DNA of 64,000 bases from Sipunculus nudus (lineage: Eukaryota; Annelida; Sipuncula; Golfingiida; Sipunculidae). Made by a program: the position numbers and the translations under genes. Each line of letters opens with the position of its first letter. Within the stretch, counting starts at the first letter, position 1. The stretch spans positions 37,613,229 to 37,677,228 of the forward strand of contig CM049314.1 of assembly GCA_026874595.1 (NCBI GenBank). Direction: 5' to 3'. The notes below the pieces were generated by a model. That model ran no database searches. It was not told where the DNA came from and saw only the letters and a program-made list of their open reading frames with translations. Positions 37,228 to 51,229 of the stretch are shown here, piece by piece.

Positions 37228-37960
37228 TCAAGATAATCTTTTAGCTAATTCATGATTAAAGTTGTGTACAAAAGTGCACATATGCACATATGTGCTGAGT
37301 GCCGGGTATTTACAGAGAAAAGCCAAGTCTTTGTTTAATCCTTTTATGTGCGTACGTAGTGTATGAATGTGCCTTTGTTCTGATGTGAATCTGTCTTTGC
37401 TGGAGGGAAAGTTGTCTTTAAGGATGGTGCATATTAAATCTCGAAGAGAATGGTCGGATTTGTTGAAATGTGCGGCCACGGGGAATCCGGGAGTGTTGTC
37501 GCGGATGGTTTTTTTTGTGGTTGTTCATTCTGAGCCTGAATTTGGTGCCGGTTTCTCCTATATAATTGCCCTCCCAATTGGGGCATTTTTTACAAGTAAT
37601 AAAGTAAATGACATTTGAGGAATTGCAAAAAAAGGACCTGGCCTGATGGTTATGTTAGATCCTGGGGACTGAAATGTGGGTTTCGTGTTTAAATTATTGC
37701 AAATCTCAGAGCGGCGGTCACCGCATTTGACATTCCCTGACGGGCTGTTCTGTTTGTGTAGTTTCGAGTGGACAAGCATGCGTTTCAGGTTGGGAGGTTG
37801 TCTGTAAGCGGCAACGGGAGAAAAGAGAATCTGTAGCGGGATTTGAATTAAATTTATTCCAGCATTTTTGTATATTTTTGTTGATAGAGATGATGGCCGG
37901 GTGAAATTCCTGGATCATGGGGATGCGTGAATTAATGTCTTTTTCTTTGTAACTGAGGAG
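37228..37960 (-). mobile_element. Penelope-like element 3' fragment with GIY-YIG endonuclease, broken
   Basis: Minus-strand frames around 37627-37505 read SNVIYFITCKKCPNWEGNYI then GETGTKFRLRMNNHKK, a GIY-YIG type nuclease core. Continuing in another frame: VAAHFNKSDHSLRDLICTIL and EQRHIHTLRTHIKGLN, the usual C-terminal part. Upstream frames hold Cys-rich GNVKCGDRRSEICNN. Frames change at least twice, including at an A-rich run near 37510, so it is dead. No reverse transcriptase part is visible. It lies in the segment of the duplication missing from copy 2. Confidence 0.75.
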
Positions 37961-39364
37961 GCTGTTTCGTGTAATATTATATATATGAGAGAGAGAGAGG
38001 GAGAGAGGGAAACGTGTTGTTTGTGTTTGTGAGGCGCACTGTTAGATTAGGAAAAAATATATGAGGTTCGATATATTTCATAATAAAAAAACTGAGACAT
38101 CATTGATAACTTTTTTTACCAAATAAAACACATTAAAGGCGAGAATTTCACTCACTATACAGCTGAGAGAAGAAGGTTCTAGGGCTACTTTATTCGATGT
38201 GGGAAGCTCTTTTTTCCCATTATACATTCCGCCGCCATTGCTATTATTTTTGGTCTGCTGATATGCGATAAACGTTGATACAACCAGCGTATTTTAATTT
38301 TACGTGACATCCGGTAGGCAAGGTGAACGCTATATCCCCCAAAGTATCCAGATCATCAACGTTATGGATACTACACCACAGTTACATTTTATCTGCAGCT
38401 GTGACTTTAACTGTTTACGCTTGTTTGATATAAACCTACCTATACAAGCTGACCGGCCATAGTCCTCAGTTCTGAAGTCGCAAGAGATCACTCTGGTTAA
38501 CTCACTTGACGATAATCCAAATTTGTTCTCGACACGGGTAACCTCGGACCAAGTTAGACCCCATAAACGTTTCCTCCCTAATCAACTTTTAATCCCCAAA
38601 GCGTAAAATCCCTGTGCTATACTTCTAATGGCCTTTAAATTTATGAGTAATAAGGTTCTTAGTCTGAAGTATAATGTACATTGGGTAATGCCTGCCAAGC
38701 ATAGCCATAACTCCTTGGCGAGAAGGGGGGGGGGGCAGTTAATTAAATCAATCTACGGTTTCGGAGGACAAACTTACGCGGGAGTATTAAATCTAGGACA
38801 CCGAGCCACACCGCCTCGGCATGTGGCCACCTAAATGTTATTATACAGGTAAACATAATATGTACAATGTGGCGCAAACAAGAATCAGCGGTATATTAGG
38901 TTACGCTGTAATCGTGTGTTGGCACACATGTATAAGGGCCTGCTTGTCGCCGTTAATTGTTAAATCCGAGCGGAACAGCCCCTGTGAATTGACAAGGACT
39001 GCGACTCATTGACCGACGCTAATACCACATCAGTCAATCAAAATATGTAAACAACGTATTCCGGTTTAAAGAAAATCTATGGTCAGTCCTCGGGGGTTGC
39101 GCAGTATGTGCGCAGCTGATTGAAATTTGATTACCTGTGGATTAGAATGACATTAAAATGACATTGCTCTTGTGTTGCTCTTCTGGGAGGCGGCAAGGCA
39201 TATTTTTTTTATATATTGGAGGCATACTTTATAGTCCGCGTTTACTTTGTAGCTTGCACATGTGCTGGTTATTCAAATCCAGACCAAAAATAGTTCCATT
39301 CACAGACATGCGGTAATTACTCCGCAGCCCCTAATGGGTCTGCCTTTTTTTTTTTTGAACACTT
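37961..39364. other. Intergenic sequence of the copy-1-specific segment
   Basis: No gene is recognised. Contains a GA-rich tract near 37986-38010 and a G run near 38726. Confidence 0.4.
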
Positions 39365-40843
39365 GAAAACGGCATTTTGGCATGCGCAAGGAATCCCCTC
39401 CAGCGAGGAGACTCCAGCAGATGGCCGGCGCCCAGTAATTTCTATCAGGAATACCCTGGTGACAGGCAAGCACAATGACCCAAACTGTTCATGCGCAGGT
39501 CATTATAATGAGGCGCCTAAAGTTTGACCAATAGATAACATGTCTGACTGATCAGAGCCATGGTCTCGTTCTCTTATAACAGGCTCTCGTGTAGTCTGGA
39601 ATTGGAAAAAAAAACTTAACAATAATTGGTGTACCTGTCGAAAGATTACGTTATAAAATATATTGAAGCCCGTATTTTTGCTGTCGAAATACCGAGAGAC
39701 AAGTGTGGTTACTGACGGTTTGTGTCATCATATCGAATGCGTATAACCTAGGTGTTTTTCTTTAAGGTATCATAATTATAGTATCTTGTAAGTAGACTGT
39801 GTAACAGTCCACCGGTATTCAGTTTCAAACAAAACCAGTGACAAAATCAATCACAATAATTAACGACAATTTTTTACAGCCTAACACAACTATTGTAATA
39901 GCAATGAGTATTCCACATTCGGATATTATCTTCCCGGTACACTTAAAAATACCCAGAGTTAGTTAAGTGTTCACCTATTATCTTCACTCAAAGGCTCATT
40001 GCCTTTCACATTTCTTATAGAACTGTGAACGTAAATTGATCTAGCACTTAACTGTTTTTTACCTAGAGAAAGGTCTGGTCTACAAAGAAGTTTATTTTCA
40101 ACATGTAAAAAGTTACCGATTCCTATATTTTCATTAGAAACATTGTCATGTCGTTAAATATGCAATACAGAAGGTACATTTAGCCCCGAGTATAATTTTT
40201 TTATTTTATAGATTCCCATATCTGACCTTCATTTGAACGAGTAAAATATGTTATTTGGCTTAACCATTTTATAACTAAGTGGCTGAAATCACCTACATTT
40301 TAACTTTGTATTCATTCACCACACCTAACAAATCTTACAAAAAGTGGGGATACAATAACATAATAAAGCTTTTTTTACTGTTTAAACGCACAATATTCAG
40401 CTAGTCCATTATAATCTAGCAACGCATTCAACAAAGCTCTTAATCCAGAATAATTTGTATTTAGAAATATAGAAAAATATCAAATGCAAACATTCAGATA
40501 TCAGATAGATCAATAAATGTCTACCAATTCAGATATCACAAGCAGTTTAATAAGAATAACAAATGTTCATTTTGCGAGAATTGTCAGTCTACACATTTGA
40601 ATTAAAAAAGCATGAATTATTACTCCTTAACTGTAAAATAAATCGTATTTTGTTGTTTTTGTATGTATCACCCCACACAATTGTTTTGGAAATGGTAAGT
40701 GCTTTTACTATCCGAGATATAGGGACATAACTTATAATGTTTTAAGGATAGGGATACTTTAGATCAACATGCGAGTTGATTTCTGTTGAAAAAGAAAAAC
40801 ATATTTGTATATTGCATGATTGTTTTTGAGCGCTGACTTCACA

Positions 40844-40866
40844 TAGATAGATAGATAGATAGATAT
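40844..40866. repeat. (GATA)n microsatellite
   Basis: Five tandem tetranucleotide units. Confidence 0.85.
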
Positions 40867-41149
40867 ATGTACAGAGACTGAAGAAATTAAACCCTGTCCT
40901 GTAGGCCCAATACTAGATTTGTGGAACATTTTTGTCTGATTAAGGCATTGGGTCTATTTTCATTCCACGTCCATGACAATTATCACAAATTACAGATTTG
41001 GCGACTGGTCATCAATCATCAAGCCTTAATTCTGTCCAACTGCACGGAGTACATTTTTATAGCCAGGATATATATCAGCTGCCACACTATTTTAACAATA
41101 TAGCCACCATATACTGTGAGTTGTGAAACAATTAGGAAACATATCCGTA

Positions 41150-42227
41150 TTCGAACATTTAAAATTTCTTCCAATTGTATAACAACAAGAGGAACGTCTT
41201 CTGCTCGGGTGGTTTTTCCAAAGGAGCTCCGAGTATTTTCTTCAATTTTAAAAGAAATATTTTGCGAGAACACTCATCTATCCATTCAAGGTATGTCACA
41301 GTGTCAATCATGGCCACAAGTAAATGAGAAAGATTCTTTCGTCCTCGTTTCAGGATAGCGGGTTGAACTATCAAAATATAATTATTTTTCCTGCATTCTG
41401 ACGGAACTACAATGAAAAACGCTGATCTCATATCCCAACAAACTTGACCGAATGTGGGAACGAGTAACACATATGAGCGTTTTCTTGCTTCTTTGGACCG
41501 CTTCAACAATATTGGACGATATCGCTATTCAGGGACGAAAGGTTCGCTCTTGCAGGCGCAGAAAGTAACTAACACTCTCAGGGTCATTCTCTAAAGGGTC
41601 AAGTATGTTTGTTACGACAAAGTCTGAATCTTTATGGTGGTAAGAAACGAACAAGGGATCAACTGTTTTTCGTTCCCTGTCTCTCGATGACGATTTAATG
41701 TGTAGAGCGACAGTAGAATGATATATCTGACCTTGTTTGTGAACCGATGAATAACAGACCCAATGGCAAAAAATACAAGGCACAGAATGTAAACATAAAA
41801 GGCAGCGTTGCTTTCGGATCTGTAACTGGAGCATGTGGCCCTTAACTAAGCCGTTTCGTTTAGTAGAGGAACCACATATCCGTTATCATTTATACACGTG
41901 AGAGGATCGAGCTCTGAGTGGAGACCAACCACTTTTACTTTCATGGTTTTAAGATAGTCGATTGCTCCCAGTGTTTTGTAACAGAAAAGTAGAGGATTAT
42001 TCCTGATGTCAACTACAATTTTCCTTTCCACTCGTTCTATTTGCTCTTGTTGCAGTAATTCAAATGAGGCCTCGGCTATCGTATGTATCTTATTATTAGA
42101 TAAATCAATTTTCTCTATAGCATGAATTCCCGAGTTTATGGTCGGGGAGTATAAAAGATTGTCGTTCAAAAGCAAAGTTCTAAACTGATGGAGTGAACAA
42201 AAGCTCTTTGGATTTACATCATGCAAT
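41150..42227 (-). pseudogene. Toll-like receptor, last exon, disrupted (copy A)
   Basis: The exon begins after an acceptor-like TTTTGTCGCATTGCAG (minus strand) near 42227. It encodes LRR sequence (IEKIDLSNNKIHTIAEASFE), a C-terminal cap with RNNPLLFCYKTLGAIDYL, then VPLLNETA followed by a stop at about 41847. Below the stop come a transmembrane helix (VYILCLVFFAIGSVIHR) and a cytosolic TIR domain with ILDPLENDPESVSYFL, LQERTFRP, PAILKRGRK and SRKIFLLKLKKILGAP. Toll-like receptors sense microbial ligands and signal through TIR. Besides the stop, the TIR part needs at least two frame changes. Extra LRR-like sequence survives at about 42430-42545, while the repeats between are missing. Clearly a Toll-like receptor and clearly inactive. 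Confidence 0.85.
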
Positions 42228-42429
42228 CTGCAATGCGACAAAATTTAAATATGTTAAATTGGTATTTTTGTAGAAAATATGAAAGTCTGTGCAATTCAAC
42301 AGGTAATTACCAAATGCACTATTATAACTGTTATTGAGCTAGTACTATACAAAAATTCGGTATCTATGTGACTGGGATAGAGTCCTCAAAAGTTTATTTT
42401 TTACATATTTTAATTTTTCCATACATTTA

Positions 42430-42545
42430 GCTTCTCCCTTTATGCTTCTTATGTTCATCAATGAAAAATCAGTTAAGGCCGGAGTAAGTGAGGAAGGAAT
42501 TATCCGGAAGCGCTCTTGTTTTTAATTGAAGCCAGCTTAGGTACA
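42430..42545 (-). pseudogene. LRR remnant of Toll-like receptor copy A
   Basis: Minus-strand sequence resembles the stretch at 58340-58400 of copy C (ALPNNSFVTNPDLLNL), with GCGCTTCCGGATAATTCCTT in place of the homologous bases. Frames are disrupted. Confidence 0.4.
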
Positions 42546-42549
42546 GGCC

Positions 42550-45500
42550 TATAATTGTGGTATTTTTTGCTATACCTTACAGTTCTGAGGCAGTAGGTAC
42601 GAAGCGTAATGTTGTACATGAAATACCCAAACCAATTGCATAATTCTAATCAACTTTGCAATATTTCTGAATGAAATCTAGATGTGTCTTCTCATCCTGC
42701 AGTTTCACCAGTGGGGATTGTTTCCTTAAACCAACTGGTCCCTCAATGACGGATTGGATATCTTTTAAATTTATCATTCTTCTGCGTCAGGTGTTTCGCG
42801 AAGCGCCTTTGGTAAATCCTTCTCCCAAAATTCATTGCGCTCTTGTATCAAACCTATCTTGATATATCTTTATTTTTATATCATATTGCTCTCTATAAAC
42901 CAGGAAAGCACTCGCCAGAATCAATCCTAATGTGCAAAACGGTGAAATGGTTGAGGATATCCGACACTGAAGTTAATGAACACATATAATAGTTATTAGT
43001 TATGCTTGCAACTTTAACATACATTCAACTATGGCAAACTCGCACAGTACTGCGGCTGTGCTTAAATTTGTAATATTATTTTTTTTCTATCGACATAATT
43101 ATAAGAAGGAGAAAATGCAAACAAAAATAATAATAATAGGGTGACGATGATAAACGAATTAACGTTGCATGGGCATGGCTATACATTACAACATCAACAA
43201 TAGATGCATATGGTACTAAACAAGGCAATACAAAGGTTGATGTTTATATGATGTTCTATTATAGGTCAGTAACAGTATAGTTGAAAAGATATTTTCACAT
43301 TAGTATATGCAAATAGTTTTTGCTATAACCAAGTAGTTTCTACTTTTGGATATGAATTCATTTAATGTATATATAATTGCGCATTCAGAAGTAAAGTGAC
43401 TGTAACAAATCCAGGAAAAAGATACATTTGTAAAATTTTAAAGCCCTCAGTGATAACGCCTATGGAATAAAGAATTATGTGAAAAGACAAAAATTATTGA
43501 AGTAATGTTATAAATATATAAACCAGTGTGGGTTCAAAGCGTTCAGCTTTGGACTTTATTATAAAGAGTTCAAAAGATGATAACCGTGGTCCTTCACTTT
43601 TCTCTTGTTAAATAGTCTGGATTTACTCTGGACTATTAAAAAAAAATAAAGCGTTAAAAGAAGAATATCAATCACTTGAAAAAAGAGATACAGGGGTTAT
43701 AAAGCATAATAGATAAGAATCCTAATGAGATAAACCTCGAGATTTATGAAAATGAAAAAAAAAAGAATGAACGCTTGTTTTGAAAATGTACAGAGAGTGT
43801 TATAATACGATCACAATTGTTTGAGCATGATGAGCGTAATAGTAAATATTATGTTAACCTTTTAAAAATGAAAAAAGAATAAATCATGTATTAGGAAAAT
43901 GCTGGAAAATGGTAAGAAACCTACAAACTAGAAGGATATATTATTACATAATAATAAATCTGAGAGATTTAAATGGCAAACAGGTAACAATCTGGAGGAA
44001 TTCAAGTGGAAACTTATTGATAGTTTATGTTTTTCTGACTGTCCTCTTTATGACGAGATAATTTTACACTTTTATGGTGAATGTTTTGCCCCTATAAATA
44101 TAAAAATCAAAATACAATCTTGGATAAAATCATGCAATTTAGGTTCCTGGACTATGAAAACGCTGTTATTATGTTTTGAATGATTCAAATTCAGAAATAA
44201 ATATTGCCCAATCAACTGAATATTACTAATAAAATTACTCAGGAGGGATGAAGTAAATATTAACTTGTTTTAAAAAATGAAATATATACAAAAAATAGAA
44301 CATACTGGCGCTCAGAAGAAAAGCGAAATTCTGATCGAGTAATTATCACAGTTATATCGGGCCTGAATTCTTACCAATTTCAGATTCGAACAAAACTGGG
44401 GCTAATTATCCAAATTGTAAGTCATATAATAACGGTCTGGCTGCACTTTATTCCTGTCAGAAGAGAGTCCATCAACCTTCAATAGTAGCATCTCGAAGGG
44501 AAAACAAATAATTTTGTAAAATGACGTTTTAGAATTAAAGAGAAGCTGTTACTGTGAATGAACCCGAGAGATTGGTAGGTGTGTTTGCGTTATTTGATTG
44601 GTTGCTCGCAACTGCTTTGCTCATGATGTTTCATAGAATTGGTAGGCAATTAAGGTCACATTAATTTCATGTTGAAGTCAAGTACCTAAGAGTTAATCAA
44701 TATGCACTCAGATTTATCCAGAAATCGGATACATTCTTAAGAAAATTTAGCTGAATAGCTAGTTTTAAGAAATTACACATCCATTGCTTCACTTATTGTT
44801 TGCAGTTCACTGATTGGAGATATACATATAGAGATATCTCAATTTGAGGTGCTATTGTACAGAGGGATAAATTAAAATTAAATTGAAACCAATATACAGA
44901 TATAATTAACTTGTCTTCCTCACACACAAATTCACTCACCTGCCAGCGATGTTACATGCAATTGTTGTGAGGTAAGGAGAGAAAAGGAATTCATGTTTGT
45001 GCTGTATTTTCAATACGTCTTGTATAATCCACCACCCTATATAAATGGCCACTTTTCAAGGCTTTGTCCGATCATGATGACATTTTATTTAACCAAGCTT
45101 CCATAGCCGGAGTGAGTTGATTTTTTATCCCATCAGTTTAATGGTCCACTGTTTCCTAAAAGTGGGTGCATGCATTTGTGTGTACAAACACCTCCCTTTT
45201 CACCATGCTATAACGCATTGAATAAAGATGAAGGAAATGGAGGGAGAGAGACTGTACATTTTGCTTTAATCTGCATAATTGTTTTGATGTGAACTCGACC
45301 AGCTGTATGAGCGAGCTCAGCAGACTACCGTAATGGTTCCCTGTGTCCATTTTTGTAAAAAAAAATTAAAGTCCTTTATGGGACAGAAATGTAGAAAAAC
45401 TGTGGTATGTGTAAATAATACCAAACTGGTACAATTAAACACAGGGGTCCAATATACTTCTTTGAATATACATAGCTACAGTTCAAAAATGCTTATTGTC

Positions 45501-47130
45501 CCTCTTTAATCCGGGTGCTTAGACCCACATGTAGGCAGGATGGAGACATGCCGGACAAATGTACCAACGTTTTTCATGTGTTATTCATGGCCTTACTTTT
45601 CACTTTTCTATACGAACCAGTTCCTCAAAAAACATTATGGCAGCCATTTTCAAACACATATATGGTAATATCTCGGCTTATAGATAACTGAGGAAACACC
45701 ATGTCTAAACATGCATTTATATGTGCGAGAAATCAAGTTTTTTATCTAAATTATAAAAGAAAAATAATTATTCATTAGAATTGAACCATTAACTAGAAAC
45801 AAGTCTTATTTAATGGCATTAACGTTTAAATGTTGATAGAAGCCACATCCTCAAAAAGCATTATGGCTGACATCTCGGATTCTAAGATAGCCGCCACGTA
45901 GAAAAACATAAGTGCAAATTTTCGGCCACTTGCTAAGTTATGAAAGCAATCTTAGTGTCTTAACGTACGTTTTCCTAGGTACCGCATATAATCATAAAAT
46001 CCAAAGTATAAAAATGGTTTATTCCTAAAAATTAGGGCATTTACTAGAAACCCACGCCATAATTGTCTCATGTCTTACTAGCCGGGGAAGGGGGGGGGGG
46101 GGGCTTAGATTGTAGAAGAAAGGGTTCATTTTAAATGAAAGCACGAACAGATTTTACATGTGTCCATGCATAGCTTTATCTTTATTTCCAAAGGACGTCC
46201 ATTAAAAAATGATGGGTTCAGTATCTCAGTTTATATGCAACATAGGCTTGTTGCTTTTAGAAACTAATTATATTTCTGTGGAATTAAAGTTTAAATGAAT
46301 AAATATTTGCATAGGACCAAAATTATCATAACTTAATGTAATGTTTTGCAGTTTATAAGGAGAAGTTCCAAATTTGTGCTTTCCATTTATACATAATCAA
46401 TTTTAAAGGTAAAAAGCTAAGTGGTTTACAGTTTGCTATCACCAACGATGTCAGTCTTATTCGACTTAAGTTACACTATACCTTCCTGGTCGTTCGGGCC
46501 TGCCCACTCCTGTAGCCTTTCCTCGTCTGGCTCCCTTGGAAGCTAATATTTTTTCTGCTGGTGATCCCATTCATTCCCGTGTGAAGAGAGTTCACCTTTG
46601 TAGTAAAGCCGTTCGAAAACTGTCGGGACAAACAACCAGGGGTCAGGAGCCAAGCGCACTAACCATTACGCCACCGCACACCAAATTGTTTAAGTGGTAT
46701 TTGATAAATAAAAAATAAAAGAGATTACACTAATAAGCGCAGTAACCGTACCAATGCTGTGACCATGATTAAGGTCATCGTCATTTTTCTCTTGCAACAT
46801 TTTTAAAGATATATTGTGTATATTTTTCATGTACAACTGAAGACTCTTTGCTATGGCAGGAGGACCTCGTGTATAATATACCAAGCGTTACCTGCTGAGC
46901 CACACATATGCCTTTCGAATGTCTTGTGGTACGTCTTCTCCATACATATCTTTCCTGGTCAGTGTGCAGACATAAAGGAAAACGCCTATATCATTTTCTT
47001 TGGAGATAATATGGGTGTTGACCAAATAAGAGATCGTACTGCACATTGGTACTAATATCTTGTCGTGCAGATTTCAATGCAGGCAATGAAAGAGACACAA
47101 GAATAGCAGTACTGTTAAATGTTAAAAAAT
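42550..47130. other. Gene-poor AT-rich region
   Basis: No confident gene. At about 42670-42860 the minus strand has short open frames (LIQERNEFWEKDLPKALRET, then in another frame INLKDIQSVIEGPV) that look like the debris of a coding element I cannot name. A G run lies at 46090-46102 and degenerate ATTATGGC-containing repeats around 45630 and 45860. Confidence 0.35.
46500..46682 (-). mobile_element. Possible tRNA-derived SINE
   Basis: The minus strand reads GTGTGCGGTGGCGTAATGGT and TAGTGCGC, with A box TGGCGTAATGG at 46663-46673; a weak B box, TTTTCGAACGG, lies near 46611-46621. The body after it is not tRNA-like. The B box is degenerate, so the copy is old or the call is wrong. Confidence 0.5.
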
Positions 47131-47138
47131 GGTTGAAA

Positions 47139-47141
47139 ATG

Positions 47142-47186
<45 letters not shown>
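47139..47186. repeat. (AT)n microsatellite
   Basis: Uninterrupted AT tract. Confidence 0.95.
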
Positions 47187-47189
<3 letters not shown>

Positions 47190-47480
47190 GGTGCACGGTT
47201 ATCTGAAAACTATCGTAAAGGCACAATAGGTAAGGGTTTATATTCTGATATTATTCTGCACACTTTGAATTCCTGCTCTTCGGTTATGTTCGTTCTTGTA
47301 GCTTTTCTCATTCCTGCCTGGAGCACACAACCAAGCATCCAAATGGCAGCTATAGAATTTTTTTTATTCTAAATTTGCCTTCTGTCCGTTACAAGTGAAA
47401 CATTCACTCCTGGGTGTAGAGGAAAATATTAGAATTCTCGACAGCGATTCCATCTCCCGCATTCGCCAATGACAGTGTCC

Positions 47481-47481
<1 letters not shown>

Positions 47482-47534
<53 letters not shown>
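47482..47534. repeat. (CT)n microsatellite
   Basis: Uninterrupted CT tract of about 26 units. Confidence 0.95.
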
Positions 47535-47535
<1 letters not shown>

Positions 47536-48064
47536 ACACACGTTCCTGTTGACAGGTTCCAATTTCATATAACTCAATACCTTTGATAAATTATGTATTT
47601 TCAGGTTATCCCTTGCTGTATAAATTGCATACATACAAGTAATTTTTTTTTACCCCTAGTATTTGATAACAAACCTGTTTTGTTTTATGTTGCAAAATTA
47701 ATTCTAAGTAATCTCCAAGCTGAATCTCCATTTAACAGAAATCAGTCGTATTATGTTCAATCATATCTATTATATCTTTAAGCCCTACAGATCAGATAAA
47801 GTCAGCCATTATTTGAATTTTCTTAAATTGTAGCTCTTAACTATTCGTTTCGGTTGATATTGTAAAAAATTAGTTGCTCTAATATATCATTTCTCTATAT
47901 TCCTTACTCTTGGGTATTCATCTTTTTTCTCATTGAGTTATTATTGTTAACTGGATTCAGGCCACAATTTTTGTGTATTACATAGTACCATATATACGTT
48001 TCAGATTCTTGATAATGGAATATTTCAAATTTTTTTAGATTCCATTTTTCAGTTTTTAATTGAA

Positions 48065-48215
48065 GATTTGTAAAATTACGCGGTACGCCCGCCAGGTGGC
48101 GTTTGCGCCGTGGTTATATCTTCATTCCGCACGATGTTTGTTTCACTTGTGTACAGGAACAGCAAACGGTTTCGGAAGGAAATCATAGCAGGTATCATAA
48201 TATTTTTTATAGTCC
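48065..48215. repeat. Dispersed segment with CCGCCAGGTGGC core, copy 2
   Basis: Counterpart of 8841-8985, with the core at 48089-48100 followed by GTTTGCGCC, and TTCACTTGTGTACAGGAAC downstream. A (TA)n tract starts about 45 bp after it. Confidence 0.6.
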
Positions 48216-48257
48216 AATGTCCATTTCTGATTTTAAAGTTCTATTGCTAAGAATATA

Positions 48258-48349
<92 letters not shown>
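48258..48349. repeat. Compound microsatellite (TA)n(GA)n
   Basis: A TA tract to about 48310 abuts a GA tract to 48349. Confidence 0.95.
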
Positions 48350-48353
<4 letters not shown>

Positions 48354-48359
48354 AGTGTT

Positions 48360-51229
48360 AACCCTCCGATGTAAGTGCTCTATGGCCTACAGGCTAGACC
48401 AGAGCAGTATAACTCTGGAGAAAAACAACACTGTAAGTTCACTACAGTCTGTTTCACGGGATGCGACCCGATCATCAGGTGAATGTTGTTAGATTCTATC
48501 GAACTAATCGAATACTGAAGGGAATAGCAGATATCTGATATAGTATTTGAGTATATCGATAGATTGTCCATGTAAGGTAACTAACACGGTGTGTTTTAGA
48601 AGCTATTAACGCTGCACCGCCCTTATGATATGAAAACAGCAGAGTGTTCAATCTAATTATATCTTTTAGGGCTGTTTTATCAATGATGGAATGAATGGGG
48701 GATAGTTTTAATGTCAGACGGCTCAGCCTGCCTTAATGGTTGCCTGTGTATGTTGGCTTTGTGACATTTCTTAAACGACCTTATGACAGAGAGATATAGA
48801 ACAAACTGTGGTATATTTACTGAATGCCGTATCCAGCACTGGAATAATTAAACACAATAGGTAGATAGCCTGCTTTGACTTAATCTAACTAACGTACCAA
48901 AATATTTATAATACCTCCTGTGGGTACGCAGTATTAGGTTATACCCCTTCTGTTTAGACATGAGAAAATTAAATGAATTGTTCATCCCTTAATGTTAAAG
49001 TAAATTTAATTGGGAATCGGTTCACGTCTCATCAATATATCTATAATTCGGCCGAAGTGAGAGAGCATTACGGTTATATTTTTTTAGAGAGGCTTAATTT
49101 AATAGTATCCGTATATTCAAAACGCTGACGTATGGTGAGGCTTGCAAAGATTAAAACATACTATGGTAAGTGTGAGTGCGTCTGTCGTAGAAAATTTGAC
49201 ATCTAAAGAATGAGGACATGTTTCGGCGGATCCCACATTGAACACGCATACCGAGGCCATAAAATTTAAAATTTAGATAACTAAGGATGTGTACCTATTT
49301 TGCTAAAAACATAGAACAAGCATTTCATGGCGTTTACAACCTATAAATAATCTGATATTTATTTACATGGCATGGTCCACATCAGTATGCACATTTTATG
49401 ACCAGAGCTTGTAAACAGTATAATTTGACCATAAAAGCCCTAAATTAATTTTGTTCCAGAGAAAAAGGAAACGTGTAATAAACATATGTTTTAAAATACC
49501 AAATTTACATTTCGTTCACACAGTGCAGAAATATATCTTACAAACAACCTGTTGAGAAAAATATTTTGACGGATCTGTTTAACCATGATTTTTAACCATA
49601 CTATGATGATACACTGCTGATATAGATATATCTCGATACTATACTCTTGTTGGTAAAACAAATGTATCAGAACTAATGCAGAGTTTAATTATTAAAACAG
49701 ATTTGTTTTATAAAATATTTTCATGCTCACACTCAATAATTGAAAAACAGCCTCGACAAAACCAGTCAAACACAATGTACACGAATAGGTGGGACTAGTA
49801 AAAACAACATATGGAGTGCCCATTTCTATTCTATATAGTTTATGCCGTTACGCATACACACACATATATATATATGTATATATATAACACGAATAATACT
49901 TGATTTTTAAAATATATATTTTATTGCTGAAACATCATACAATATACATGTCACACATAATTTACACAATCACATCAAATACAATATATATATACAACAC
50001 ATTGCCTGGATATTATTCGAACTATTATTCAAATTTTCAATCTTTGTAATTTGTACAAGCAGGATACACATATATTCTCTTTGTCTTTGCAGAATACGTT
50101 TACCCCTGCTTTTTCTTTCAATACTAAAACTACAATTCTACTGTATGTTAAAAATGCTTCCTAATTTTCCCCCATTTTTCTAAATGTGCAGTTACCATTT
50201 TTTTGTTTTGCCATAATATGTCCAATTGTCTCTTTATATTTCAATCTCCTTAAAAATCTTGTATTAAATTGCTTTTATTTAGATTATATTCCTTTCTTCC
50301 TTATTATACACACATTTTAAATGTAAGGAGGACCTGACTTATAAGAAGGTAATTCTTAATTGGAAACATTCCATACAACACTGTGTTCAAGGTTAATGGT
50401 GGTATTATCAACCCATTTGATTTCATCCAACCCACCTTTCTAAAATACAGATTTTGTTACTAAACATTCATAAAAATGTGTTCCTTGGTCTCTTATTCTA
50501 TGAAGCAATGAGAACATCGGTAACTATCAACTAACTTTCATTTGTAAGGAAAACTATTGGTTGGTAAATCGTTATGGAGTATTTTAAATAAGAATTGCCT
50601 TGAGTACATATCGAATGAGATTCTTTTGGATGGCTCCAAAGTAACTCTCTGAGTTCCTGTATTGTATGTATTAACATGACCAATGATGAGGGTGCAGTTG
50701 TTTTTTGTTCCACCAAAAGATCAATCAACACTTGATTCCAATCTTCCATTTTATTTAGTAATTCATTGATGCGTTCATTTTTTTAAAGGTACATATTCAT
50801 ATATCTCATTTGAGTTTACCCGTACAAATAAATAGTTGTCACTTTTTAATCTTCACATTCTTAATTTCCTCACATTTGTTTAAGTTTCAATGGCTGCCAT
50901 GTACGCGACCATTATAACGCTGATGTAAGATGGGAATACATCATCCAATGAGAACGCGACATAATGGTTTTGAAGAAAAGTAGTAGCTATGAAACGTAGG
51001 TTATATTTTTTAGAAGTATGTATGTGAAAAGAGAACGTGTGACTGCGTAGAGGTGGTACATTTATTTCAACTGGGTACATCCTCACATTTCTTTTTATCT
51101 TCTGTTTACATTAAATTACTGTTCAGTAATACATTTTAAAACCTAAGAACAAAAACCTCAGAAACCATGCAACAGAGAAAAAAGAATATAAAAACAGGAA
51201 AACAGAAAAAGTCATTGATCTAAAAATGC
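48360..51229. other. Gene-poor AT-rich region
   Basis: No exon is recognised; only short microsatellites (about 49855-49890) and frames without family features. Confidence 0.45.

Larger units (their letters stand above)
36400..42245. repeat. Segmental duplication, copy 1 (with about 2.4 kb not in copy 2)
   Basis: Homologous to 52085-55740 in the same order: the CTGAGCGATATT block, the coiled-coil exon, the TGGCATGCGCAAGG... and CCTGGTGACAGGCAA stretch at 39380-39480, and the Toll-like receptor tail. About 36985-39365 has no counterpart in copy 2, where the flanks nearly abut at 52690. Divergence is substantial, so the duplication is old. Confidence 0.75.
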
